Shown one piece after another: positions 44,971 to 52,103 of a DNA stretch of 64,000 bases. A program made the position numbers and the translations under genes. Source of the stretch: HyVt-477 sp965224605. GTDB lineage: Bacteria > Pseudomonadota > Gammaproteobacteria > Thiotrichales > Thiotrichaceae. Position 1 is the stretch's first letter; each line of letters starts with the position of its first letter. The notes below the pieces were generated by a model. That model was not told the origin of the DNA and made no database searches. It saw nothing but the letters and a program-made list of their open reading frames with translations. The stretch covers positions 1-64,000 of the forward strand of contig CBDCZP010000002.1 in assembly GCA_965224605.1 (NCBI GenBank), written 5' to 3'.

Positions 44971-45021
44971 AATCATTTATTAGTCTACAAACTAATGTTT
45001 CAATCCGCGCCTACTAGGCGT
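44938..45021 (-). ncRNA. Predicted pseudo-crRNA (CreA/CreR-like guide RNA)
   Basis: Minus-strand order: TATAAT -10 box (45028-45033); pseudo-repeat 45020-44997 = stem CGCCT, loop AGT, stem AGGCG, then CGGATTGAAAC; spacer-like 44996-44971; terminator. The 11-nt CGGATTGAAAC is identical to the end of the array repeat after its stem, and 11 nt is the 5' handle left by Cas5c-type processing. The array stem (8 bp) is replaced by a different 5-bp stem, so this is not a stray array repeat. Spacer positions 1-16 match 45047-45032 with a TTC PAM. Predicted RNA is about 84 nt. Known analogues: CreA of CreTA and the CreR cas autoregulators. Confidence 0.8.
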
Positions 45022-45027
45022 AATAAA

Positions 45028-45056
45028 ATTATAGTTTACAATCTAATGAATAGAAA
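45028..45056 (-). promoter_or_regulatory. Promoter of the pseudo-crRNA
   Basis: On the minus strand, a perfect TATAAT at 45033-45028 with a weak -35 (TTTCTA) 17 bp upstream. The predicted start is about 7 nt downstream, at the first base of the pseudo-repeat. Confidence 0.6.
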
Positions 45057-45063
45057 GTAATAT
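45032..45063 (+). promoter_or_regulatory. cas5c-operon promoter overlapping a pseudo-crRNA target site
   Basis: Plus-strand promoter: TTTACA (45035-45040), 17-bp spacer, TAATAT (45058-45063). The target is 45032-45047; on the minus strand it reads ATTAGATTGTAAACTA preceded by TTC (45050-45048), the type I-C PAM. The guide reads ATTAGTTTGTAGACTA, so mismatches are only at positions 6 and 12. Cascade bound here would cover the -35 of this promoter and the -10 region of the guide's own promoter. Confidence 0.7.
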
Positions 45064-45094
45064 CTTGTGTATATTTTATTCACGGGATATCCAA

Positions 45095-45214
45095 ATGTAC
45101 AAGCTGATTCGTGAACTTCGTTTACTTTTAGTGGAAATACCAACAGCGCGATTCTTTACTATTGCATTCTTATTATTAGTATTTTCGGCAGTATTTGTAA
45201 TAACTAGAAAATGA
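45095..45214 (+). CDS. 39-residue hydrophobic peptide between cas3 and cas5c (candidate regulated toxin)
   Basis: ATG preceded by CGGGAT. The peptide starts MYKLIRELRLLLVEIP, then a transmembrane stretch from about residue 20 (FFTIAFLLLVFSAVFVI) and ends TRK. Basic amphipathic N-terminus plus one membrane helix is a common layout of type I toxin peptides and of other small membrane proteins. It is the first ORF after the promoter that the pseudo-crRNA appears to target and ends 16 nt before cas5c. Whether it is toxic, a leader ORF or an accessory Cas protein is unknown. No homologue is recalled. Confidence 0.6.
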   Translation: MYKLIRELRLLLVEIPTARFFTIAFLLLVFSAVFVITRK

Positions 45215-45230
45215 ATAAACAAGGGCAACT

Positions 45231-45911
45231 ATGACAAAGCAAAATACAAACTCAATGATAAGCCTAAAAGTCTGGGGAGACTTAGCTTGCTTCACCCGTC
45301 CAGAAATGAAAGTAGAACGAGTCTCCTACGATGTAATCACACCATCTGCGGCAAGAGGCATTCTGGAAGCCATTTTTTGGAAGCCACAAATGTGTTGGGT
45401 TATTCGAGAAATCAAAGTGCTTAAGCCTGTGCAATGGACAAATATTCGTAGAAACGAAGTGGGTAAGAAAATACCTATGTCAGGCGGTACAGGCGTTAAT
45501 GCCGCTATGAAAAAAGGCAGCGGAAAATTGGGGATATTCATCGAAGAAGAACGACAACAACGTGCAGGTCTATTGCTCAAAGATGTTGAATACATTATTT
45601 ATGCAGATATAAAACTGACTAAAAAAGCAGGTAAAGGTGACTCTATAAAGAAGTATCAAGAAATGTTTAAACGCCGTGTCAACAAAGGACAATGTTTTCA
45701 TCATCCCTACTTCGGTTGTCGTGAATTTCCTGTCAATTTCTCTGAACCTGATGGAACAGAAAATCCTTTATCTGAAAACATAGAGCTTGGCTGGATGTTG
45801 CATGATCTAGATTACTCAGGCAAAGAACCTATTGCACAGTTCTTTAAAGCAAGCATGAAAAACGGAACAATCCAAGTACCCCCAGCAGATGCTTTGGAGG
45901 TTGTGCAATGA
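45231..45911 (+). CDS. cas5c: Type I-C Cascade subunit Cas5c (crRNA endonuclease)
   Basis: 226 residues. Cas5d/Cas5c N-terminus SLKVWGDLACFTRPEMKVERVSYDVITPSAARGILEAIFWKP. In type I-C, Cas5 replaces Cas6 and cuts pre-crRNA at the stem base, leaving an 11-nt handle. AAGGG 5 nt upstream of ATG. The C-terminus overlaps cas8c by 4 nt. Includes PYFGCREFP, conserved in the subtype. Confidence 0.96.
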   Translation: MTKQNTNSMISLKVWGDLACFTRPEMKVERVSYDVITPSAARGILEAIFWKPQMCWVIREIKVLKPVQWTNIRRNEVGKKIPMSGGTGVNAAMKKGSGKLGIFIEEERQQRAGLLLKDVEYIIYADIKLTKKAGKGDSIKKYQEMFKRRVNKGQCFHHPYFGCREFPVNFSEPDGTENPLSENIELGWMLHDLDYSGKEPIAQFFKASMKNGTIQVPPADALEVVQ

Positions 45912-47638
45912 TTCTTCAAAAACTGGTCGATTTCTATGAGCATAAAAAGGAACAAGGTGAGATAGCCTCTTACGGTTGGGAGAGAAAAGCTATTCCATTT
46001 TTCATACAAATTAATGAAGATGGCTCCTTTTCTAGCCTAATAGAAACAAGGGCTGATGCCAAACATGCAGGAAGAATTTGCACCATCCCTAAAACGATAG
46101 AGCGATCAGGTAAAAATTCATGGCAGACCACATTCCTTCTATGGGATCACATAGGTTATGTTTTAGGCTTAGTAACTGATAAGGAGAAAGAAGAAACTGT
46201 TGAGAAGCAACATAGTAGCTTTAAACAAAAATTGGATGATTTACCTGAGACAATCAAGCAAGACATAGGTATTCAAGCCGTCATTACCTTTTTAGATAAT
46301 GCTGATTTTTCAGGTATTCAAGAAAGTGAATACTGGGGTGAACTTTATAAGAAAAAACCCAATGTAACCTTTCAATTATCAACAAGCCCCGACAGTATTA
46401 TTGCTGACCGTCCTATTGTTCAGCAATATGTTACGGAGTCTGCTAATACCGTTGACAAGAACGCTATTGAAGGAAAATGTTTGGTCACAGGCAACACATC
46501 AGCACTCGCCAGAACTCACCCTAAAATAAAAGGTGTTTATGGCGCCCAAACATCAGGTGCCGCTATCGTCTCTTTTAACGATACTGCTTACACCTCATTT
46601 GGGAAAAAACAAAACTACAATGCACCTGTTAGTCAATATGCTGCTTTTGCTTACACAACGGCACTCGACTATTTACTCAAAAGAGACTCTATCCATAAAC
46701 TTCAAATTGGAGACATTAGTACTGTCTTCTGGGCTGAGAAATCACACCCTATTGAGAATGCTTTAAGTCAGCTATTTAGCATAAACACCAATGCAGTAGA
46801 TTCACCTCGCGATATGGATAGTATTCGTCATTTACTAACTGCACCTAAAACAGGTGCAAAACCTATTTTAGATGACAATACAAAGTTTAATGTGCTGGGC
46901 TTATCTCCCAATGCTTCTCGTCTAAGTATTCGTTTTTGGCATCATGCAACCGTTAAAGAAATGGCACAAAGAGTAGAAAACTATTTTTCAGACATAGAAA
47001 TACAGGTAGGGAAAAATGACCTGCCATTTCCTACATTAAGACAATTACTCAGTAGCTTGGGGTTAGAGTACAAACTGGATAACGTTTCTCCCGTTCTTAT
47101 TGGCAACTTCTTACGTTCTGTGTTCGAAGGGAAACCATACCCAAGATCTATATTAAGCACCGCCATTAATCGAAACAGGGCCGAACAAACAGTTCATCGT
47201 TATCGTGCGGCTTTAATCAAAGCAACATTAAAAAGAACCTATCGTTATGAGGATTTAACCATGTCATTAGATATATCAAGAACAGACCCAGCCTATCGCT
47301 TAGGTAGGTTATTTGCAGTCTATGAATACACACAACGCTTAACCCAAGGAAAATCTAACCTTGCCGAGCGCTACTATGGTGGTGCATCAAGCTCTCCTGC
47401 AACCGTATATCCAATGCTTATTAAATTAAACCATGCACACCTGAGCAAACTGGAAAAAAATAATCCTGGGGCTGCTACCAACAGGAAAAAGGAAATTGGT
47501 GAAATATTAGACGGCATAGATGACTACAACAAGCACCTAACACTTGAGGAACAAGGCTTATTCTCATTAGGTTATTACCACCAACGCCAAGCAACATTCA
47601 CAAAAACTGACAATAAAAATACCGAACAAGGAGAATAA
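45908..47638 (+). CDS. cas8c: Type I-C Cascade large subunit Cas8c (Csd1)
   Basis: 576 residues, normal for Csd1. MILQKLVDFYEHKKEQGEIASYGWERKAIPFFIQINEDG is the family start; CLVTGNTSALARTHPKIKGVYGAQTSGAAIVSFN and RFWHHATVKEMAQRVENYFSDIEI are family blocks. It recognises the PAM and recruits Cas3. Coupled to cas5c by a 4-nt overlap and 2 nt before cas7c. Confidence 0.97.
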   Translation: MILQKLVDFYEHKKEQGEIASYGWERKAIPFFIQINEDGSFSSLIETRADAKHAGRICTIPKTIERSGKNSWQTTFLLWDHIGYVLGLVTDKEKEETVEKQHSSFKQKLDDLPETIKQDIGIQAVITFLDNADFSGIQESEYWGELYKKKPNVTFQLSTSPDSIIADRPIVQQYVTESANTVDKNAIEGKCLVTGNTSALARTHPKIKGVYGAQTSGAAIVSFNDTAYTSFGKKQNYNAPVSQYAAFAYTTALDYLLKRDSIHKLQIGDISTVFWAEKSHPIENALSQLFSINTNAVDSPRDMDSIRHLLTAPKTGAKPILDDNTKFNVLGLSPNASRLSIRFWHHATVKEMAQRVENYFSDIEIQVGKNDLPFPTLRQLLSSLGLEYKLDNVSPVLIGNFLRSVFEGKPYPRSILSTAINRNRAEQTVHRYRAALIKATLKRTYRYEDLTMSLDISRTDPAYRLGRLFAVYEYTQRLTQGKSNLAERYYGGASSSPATVYPMLIKLNHAHLSKLEKNNPGAATNRKKEIGEILDGIDDYNKHLTLEEQGLFSLGYYHQRQATFTKTDNKNTEQGE

Positions 47639-47640
47639 AC

Positions 47641-48537
47641 ATGACTACACCCATAGAAAACCGATATGAATTTGTATTACTTTTTGATGTAAAAGATGGA
47701 AACCCTAATGGTGATCCTGATGCTGGAAATCTACCAAGAACCGATCCTGAAACGGGTCATGGTTTGATCACTGATGTTTCATTAAAACGAAAAATTCGTA
47801 ACTATATACAAATAGCGAAAGGTGAAGAAAAGTGCTTTGATATTTTCATTAAAGAGAAATCTGTTTTGAATAGAGTAATCGAGAGAGCATACACAGATCA
47901 AGGGCTTGAATTAAAGGGTTCTGGTGATAAGAAAAAGGGTAAATCAGAAGATAGAGAACAAGCTCGCCAATGGGTTTGTGATAATTTCTACGATGTGCGT
48001 ACCTTTGGTGCTGTACTTTCAACAGGTGCTAATGCAGGTCAAGTTCGAGGGCCTGTTCAATTAAAGTTTGGTCGTAGCCTTGATCCTATAGTTCCATTGG
48101 AGCATACAATCACGCGTATGGCAGTTACATCTGAAAAAGATGCCAAGAAATTGGAAGACAAAGGTACAGATAATCGCACTATGGGACGTAAACACACTGT
48201 ACCCTACGGCTTATACCGAACTCACGGATATATTTCAGCACATTTTGCCAATGACACTGGCTTTTCGGAAGAAGACTTAGAACTCCTTTGGCAATCACTG
48301 ACTAATATGTTTGAACATGATCGTTCTGCCGCTCGTGGTGAAATGACTACTCGTGGTTTATATGTGTTCAAGCATGATAGCAAGTTAGGAAATGCACCAG
48401 CCCATACTTTGTTTGAACGTATTGAAATTGATCTCAAAGAAGAAGACTCAGTTCCAAGAGACTTTAGTGACTATGAAATTAGCATTAAAGATACAGATAT
48501 GCCTAATGGTGTAGAATTAATGAGAAAAGTAGGATAA
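47641..48537 (+). CDS. cas7c: Type I-C Cascade backbone Cas7c (Csd2)
   Basis: 298 residues. RAMP-family backbone subunit: YEFVLLFDVKDGNPNGDPDAGNLPRTDPETGHGLITDVSLKRKIRNY (Csd2 signature), DVRTFGAVLSTG, RGPVQLKFGRSLDPI. Polymerises along the crRNA spacer. The 7-nt gap to the following DUF4258 gene suggests that the toxin pair is co-transcribed with Cascade. Confidence 0.97.
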   Translation: MTTPIENRYEFVLLFDVKDGNPNGDPDAGNLPRTDPETGHGLITDVSLKRKIRNYIQIAKGEEKCFDIFIKEKSVLNRVIERAYTDQGLELKGSGDKKKGKSEDREQARQWVCDNFYDVRTFGAVLSTGANAGQVRGPVQLKFGRSLDPIVPLEHTITRMAVTSEKDAKKLEDKGTDNRTMGRKHTVPYGLYRTHGYISAHFANDTGFSEEDLELLWQSLTNMFEHDRSAARGEMTTRGLYVFKHDSKLGNAPAHTLFERIEIDLKEEDSVPRDFSDYEISIKDTDMPNGVELMRKVG

Positions 48538-48544
48538 ATATAGG

Positions 48545-48832
48545 ATGAAATGTTCATCACTTTCTTTTAGTGGTGATGCTATTAAACAGATGTTTGCAAG
48601 AAGCATTACTAAAGATGATGTTCAATTTGCTATAGTTGAAGGCGAAAGTATTATGGAATATCCAAATGACCAACCTTACCCTGGCTGCTTATTGTTGTCA
48701 TTCAGCGATAACTCTCCATTGCATGTAGTGGTAGCCAGAAATACTGAAGATAATTCATGTTATGTGATTACAGCTTATAAACCTTCACTCCAACTATGGG
48801 AAAGTGATTTTAAAACAAGGAAAAAACCATGA
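48545..48832 (+). CDS. DUF4258-family putative toxin
   Basis: 95 residues. LSFSGDAIKQMFARSITKDDVQFAIVEGESIMEYPNDQPYPGCLLLSF and HVVVARN...CYVITAYKPSLQLWESDFKTRK match DUF4258, found with YgiT-type zinc-finger antitoxins. Presumed MqsR/RelE-fold RNase toxin; activity inferred from the pairing. It directly follows cas7c and overlaps the antitoxin gene by 4 nt. Confidence 0.85.
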   Translation: MKCSSLSFSGDAIKQMFARSITKDDVQFAIVEGESIMEYPNDQPYPGCLLLSFSDNSPLHVVVARNTEDNSCYVITAYKPSLQLWESDFKTRKKP

Positions 48833-49053
48833 AATGCGTAATCTGTAAAAATGGGGAAACAGAATCGGGAAGTGTGACGGTATCACTCCAACGAGGTGAG
48901 ACCACCATCCTCATTAAAGATGTACCTGCTGACATTTGTGTGAACTGCGGTGAATACTATTTAAGTGACGTGATTAGTGAACAAGTTTTGAATCAGGCAG
49001 AAGCAACTGTTTCTAAAAATGCTGAGGTTGAAATACTTCGTTTTGCCGCATAG
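48829..49053 (+). CDS. YgiT/MqsA-type zinc-finger antitoxin
   Basis: 74 residues. Two CxxC motifs (CVICKNGE, CVNCGEYYLS) form the zinc-binding N-terminal domain of MqsA-like antitoxins; the C-terminal HTH of full-length MqsA is absent, so DNA autoregulation may be missing. Pairs with the DUF4258 protein. Confidence 0.85.
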   Translation: MKCVICKNGETESGSVTVSLQRGETTILIKDVPADICVNCGEYYLSDVISEQVLNQAEATVSKNAEVEILRFAA

Positions 49054-49175
49054 AGCAAAATGTAGTACTTCCTACCCACAATATAAAGGAATTTGAACGA
49101 GTCCTGGGACTAAGGGTAGAAAATTGGGTTGATCATTAGCCAGTAGTTACAGAACATCCCATATTTGAGTGTAAA

Positions 49176-49550
49176 TCATTCACCAACACCACGTAAATCA
49201 TAAATCATTTGTCGCTGGTTTTTAATGGAAATCAGTGATATTTCAGTAGGTTGTAAAGAATAGAGTAACAGATAGTTTTGATCGTTATATTGTCGAATAG
49301 AAGTGTTTTCAGGCAAGTGTGCCTTTATTCTTTCAACCTGTCTTAACTCTTCAATACTATTGACAGTTTGCACAAAAAAATCAAAGCCTATCATGGGGTG
49401 TGATTGAAGAGTGGGAATGATGGTATCAAAAAGTGTATCTAGTAGCTTTTCATACTGACCCTCTTGATGATGTTGATGTAAATAGCAACGAATAGATTCC
49501 AGGTTATATTCGAAATTAGCAGTAATCAGGACATCAATGGCTTGAGCCAT
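49176..49550 (-). CDS. RelE/ParE-family toxin
   Basis: 124 residues. VLITANFEYNLESIRCYLHQHH, TIIPTLQSHPMIGFDF and YLLLYSLQPTEISLISIKNQRQMIYDL follow the ParE/RelE fold pattern. It overlaps the antitoxin gene by 1 nt. The pair is on the opposite strand to the cas genes, inside the cas7c-cas4 gap. Confidence 0.82.
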   Translation of the reverse strand: MAQAIDVLITANFEYNLESIRCYLHQHHQEGQYEKLLDTLFDTIIPTLQSHPMIGFDFFVQTVNSIEELRQVERIKAHLPENTSIRQYNDQNYLLLYSLQPTEISLISIKNQRQMIYDLRGVGE

Positions 49551-49831
49551 TATTTACGTCCATGTTTTTCACGGAATTCTGCTAAACCGATGGTCTTGTG
49601 ATTAGCTATATCATCAAGTCCTTGCTCGACCTCGTTCAATAAGAGAAGGTGTAAATGTGATTTTTCAAGACGATGATAATAATCTAGTTTTTTTGAATCA
49701 ATTAATGCTACATAGCTCTCACCATTTCGAGTAATGATTTTTTCCTGACCATGAGAAACTTGATCAGCAAGCTCGGTAAATCTTGCTCTTATTTGACTAA
49801 GGGGGACAATGTCTCGACTGGTTAGGCTCAT
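49550..49831 (-). CDS. Phd/YefM-family antitoxin
   Basis: 93 residues. LSQIRARFTELADQVSHGQEKIITRNGESYVALIDSKKLDYYHRLE is the Phd/YefM DNA-binding domain; the C-terminal half would neutralise the toxin. It should autoregulate from the short divergent region (49832-49924) shared with cas4, an AT-rich segment with TTTAACCTATATGTTAAA dyad symmetry. Confidence 0.85.
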   Translation of the reverse strand: MSLTSRDIVPLSQIRARFTELADQVSHGQEKIITRNGESYVALIDSKKLDYYHRLEKSHLHLLLLNEVEQGLDDIANHKTIGLAEFREKHGRK

Positions 49832-49924
49832 GGGAGAACTCCAAACTTTAATTCATAGATTAATAAATAGTTTAACCTATATGTTAAACAATAAAGGTCA
49901 GTTTATCAATAAAAGAACTCAACA

Positions 49925-50557
49925 ATGACAGATAACCAACAACCCATCATGCTCTCAGCGCTTCAGCATTTTAGCTATTGCCCACGCCAGTGTGCCTTAA
50001 TTCACCAAGAGCAAACTTTTACGGATAATGTATTTACCATCAAAGGTAACTTGGCTCATCAGCGCGTAGACAGTGGAGAAAATGGCTTTGAAGAAGGTAT
50101 TCACATTGAGCGCAGCTTACCCCTTTATAGCAAGAAATATTTATTAACAGGTAAAGCCGATGTGGTTGAGTTCTTATCGGATGGTACGCCTTATCCAGTC
50201 GAATACAAACACGGCAGTCGACAGAAAAAGATGCATGATGATGTGCAGCTAATGGCTCAAGCATTATGCCTGGAAGAAATGACAGGGAAGACGATCCCCG
50301 AAGGCGCGATATATCATCATAAAAGCCACCGACGGCGTGTTGTGAAAATTACCGAGGCATTACGTCAGCACACCATTCAGCTTATCCATGATACCCATGA
50401 ACTGATCTCCTCTGGTGTGATGCCAGCACCTACGCAAGATCGTGCGCTGTGCCGAGCTTGTTCACTTCGTCAAACTTGCCAACCCGATATGGTCGCCAGC
50501 ACTGAGCGTATTCATCAGCTACGCAAGAACCTGTTTAATACAGAAGGGGACGAGTGA
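49925..50557 (+). CDS. cas4: CRISPR adaptation nuclease Cas4
   Basis: 210 residues. MLSALQHFSYCPRQCALIH (first Cys of the 4Fe-4S cluster), RecB-like motifs TGKADVVEF and PVEYKHG, and the C-terminal Cys triad CRACSLRQTCQP. It trims prespacers and selects the PAM end. TGATG overlap with cas1. Confidence 0.96.
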   Translation: MTDNQQPIMLSALQHFSYCPRQCALIHQEQTFTDNVFTIKGNLAHQRVDSGENGFEEGIHIERSLPLYSKKYLLTGKADVVEFLSDGTPYPVEYKHGSRQKKMHDDVQLMAQALCLEEMTGKTIPEGAIYHHKSHRRRVVKITEALRQHTIQLIHDTHELISSGVMPAPTQDRALCRACSLRQTCQPDMVASTERIHQLRKNLFNTEGDE

Positions 50558-51591
50558 TGAGACAAGCTCTTAACACACTTTATGTGATGACAGAAGGTGC
50601 CTATTTACGGCTTGAGCGCGAAACCTTAGTGATTATGATCGACAAGGAAAAAGCCAAGCAAATTCCTTTGCATCATTTAGGCAGTATCGTTTGTCTTGGA
50701 CGAGTGAGCATGAGTGCTGCGCTGATGGCACGTAATGCCGAGGATGGTCGAACCGTGGTCTGGCTCAATGAATACGGGCGTTTTCAGGCACGAGTAGAGG
50801 GCGGTGTAAATGGCAATATATTACTGAGACAAGCGCAATTTCGTGCTGCTGACAATGAGGAGTTCACCTTAGAAATCAGTAAAGCTTTTATAGCGGGAAA
50901 ACTTCGTAATAGCCGTCAGGTATTACAACGTAGTGCGAGGGATAGTAAGAATAACGAGGATAAAACAGCACTGACAAAAGCAGCCAAAGCTTTGGCAATT
51001 AATCTTCGCAACCTTGAGTTTGCAGAATCACTAGACTCCATTCGCGGCTTAGAAGGAGATGCTGCACGGGTCTACTTTGAGCAGTTTAATCAGATGATCA
51101 AACCTGCCATGAGGGAAGATTTCAAATACACCAAACGTAGTCGAAGACCACCACGCGATGTCATTAATGCCTTGATTTCCTTTTTGTATGCGTTGCTACT
51201 CAATGACTGCCGGAGCGCACTGGAAACCGTTGGGCTGGATTCGCAAATGGGTTATCTACATGCCGTACGACCTGGGCGACACGCATTGGCGCTAGATTTA
51301 TTAGAAGAATTTCGTGCTGTCTTGGGTGATCGGTTAGCATTAACACTGATCAATCGGGGTCAAATCCGCAAGAAAGATTTTGACTATCGAGAAGGCGGTA
51401 GTGTACTGCTCAATGATAAAGGCAGAAAAACACTACTGGTCGCTTATCAGGAGCGCAAAAAAGAAACGTACCATCATCCCTTGTTAGAACAGAATATAGA
51501 GATTGGATTATTACCGTTAATACAAGCACGTATCCTGGCTCGCTATCTGCGCGGAGATATTGAGGCTTACATTCCCTATCTACATAAATAA
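50557..51591 (+). CDS. cas1: CRISPR integrase Cas1 (type I-C)
   Basis: 344 residues from ATG 50557, which overlaps the cas4 stop (TGATG). RNTLYVMTEGAYLRLE start for the subtype; the catalytic region contains RGLEGDAARVYFEQF (Glu), HAVRPGRHALALDLLEEFR (His, Asp/Glu). Inserts spacers with Cas2. Confidence 0.97.
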   Translation: MRQALNTLYVMTEGAYLRLERETLVIMIDKEKAKQIPLHHLGSIVCLGRVSMSAALMARNAEDGRTVVWLNEYGRFQARVEGGVNGNILLRQAQFRAADNEEFTLEISKAFIAGKLRNSRQVLQRSARDSKNNEDKTALTKAAKALAINLRNLEFAESLDSIRGLEGDAARVYFEQFNQMIKPAMREDFKYTKRSRRPPRDVINALISFLYALLLNDCRSALETVGLDSQMGYLHAVRPGRHALALDLLEEFRAVLGDRLALTLINRGQIRKKDFDYREGGSVLLNDKGRKTLLVAYQERKKETYHHPLLEQNIEIGLLPLIQARILARYLRGDIEAYIPYLHK

Positions 51592-51601
51592 CCGGAAACT
51601 A

Positions 51602-51895
51602 ATGAAAATACTGATTACTTATGACATCTCCGGTACAGATACAACAGCAGGTAGCCGACGTTTAAGACGCATTGCCAAGGTCTGTCAGGACTATGGCGAA
51701 CGTGTTCAATACTCCGTATTTGAATGTACAGTTAATGAAGCAACCTATGAATTATTAGAAGCGGAATTACTGGCAGAAATAGACGAAAAGGAGGATAATC
51801 TAAGGATATACCGATTAATAGAACCTGTTGAAAAACATATAAAAGAATTTGGTAAATTCAAAGCAACCAACTTCGAAGACCCACTGATTATTTAG
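51602..51895 (+). CDS. cas2: CRISPR adaptation protein Cas2
   Basis: 97 residues from ATG 51602: MKILITYDISGTDTTAGSRRLRRIAKVCQDYGERVQYSVFECTV. The longer in-frame start inside cas1 adds residues not seen in the family. Ferredoxin-like fold; dimer bridges Cas1 dimers. Confidence 0.96.
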   Translation: MKILITYDISGTDTTAGSRRLRRIAKVCQDYGERVQYSVFECTVNEATYELLEAELLAEIDEKEDNLRIYRLIEPVEKHIKEFGKFKATNFEDPLII

Positions 51896-52103
51896 TAGGT
51901 ACTTTAGCTAGATGATAAAAGCAAAATCGCGAACCTAAAGCGATGGGGAAAACCCAGTACCTTTCGCGACTAAGTAAAGTACTTATAATCTCAAGAAAAA
52001 CTTGAAATAAAATGAAAATGACAAACCTGAATCCCACCTCAAATAGCCAGTTCGCGCTACACCGCAAAATTTATTCAGGTTATCATTACAGTGCAGCTCG
52101 GCT
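51896..52103 (+). promoter_or_regulatory. CRISPR leader
   Basis: 208 bp between cas2 and the first repeat. It contains a dyad TCGCGAA...TTTCGCGA at about 51929-51970 enclosing CCTAAAGCGATGGGGAAAAC, and an AT-rich stretch (51980-52020) suited to array transcription and spacer integration. Its place next to cas2 identifies the leader end. Confidence 0.75.

Noticed and set aside
44997..45020. Stray array repeat or decayed second CRISPR array
   Set aside because: Only the 11-nt handle plus one base is shared with the array repeat, the stem is different but still paired, and the site has its own promoter, terminator and a PAM-flanked match next door; decay alone would not keep these.
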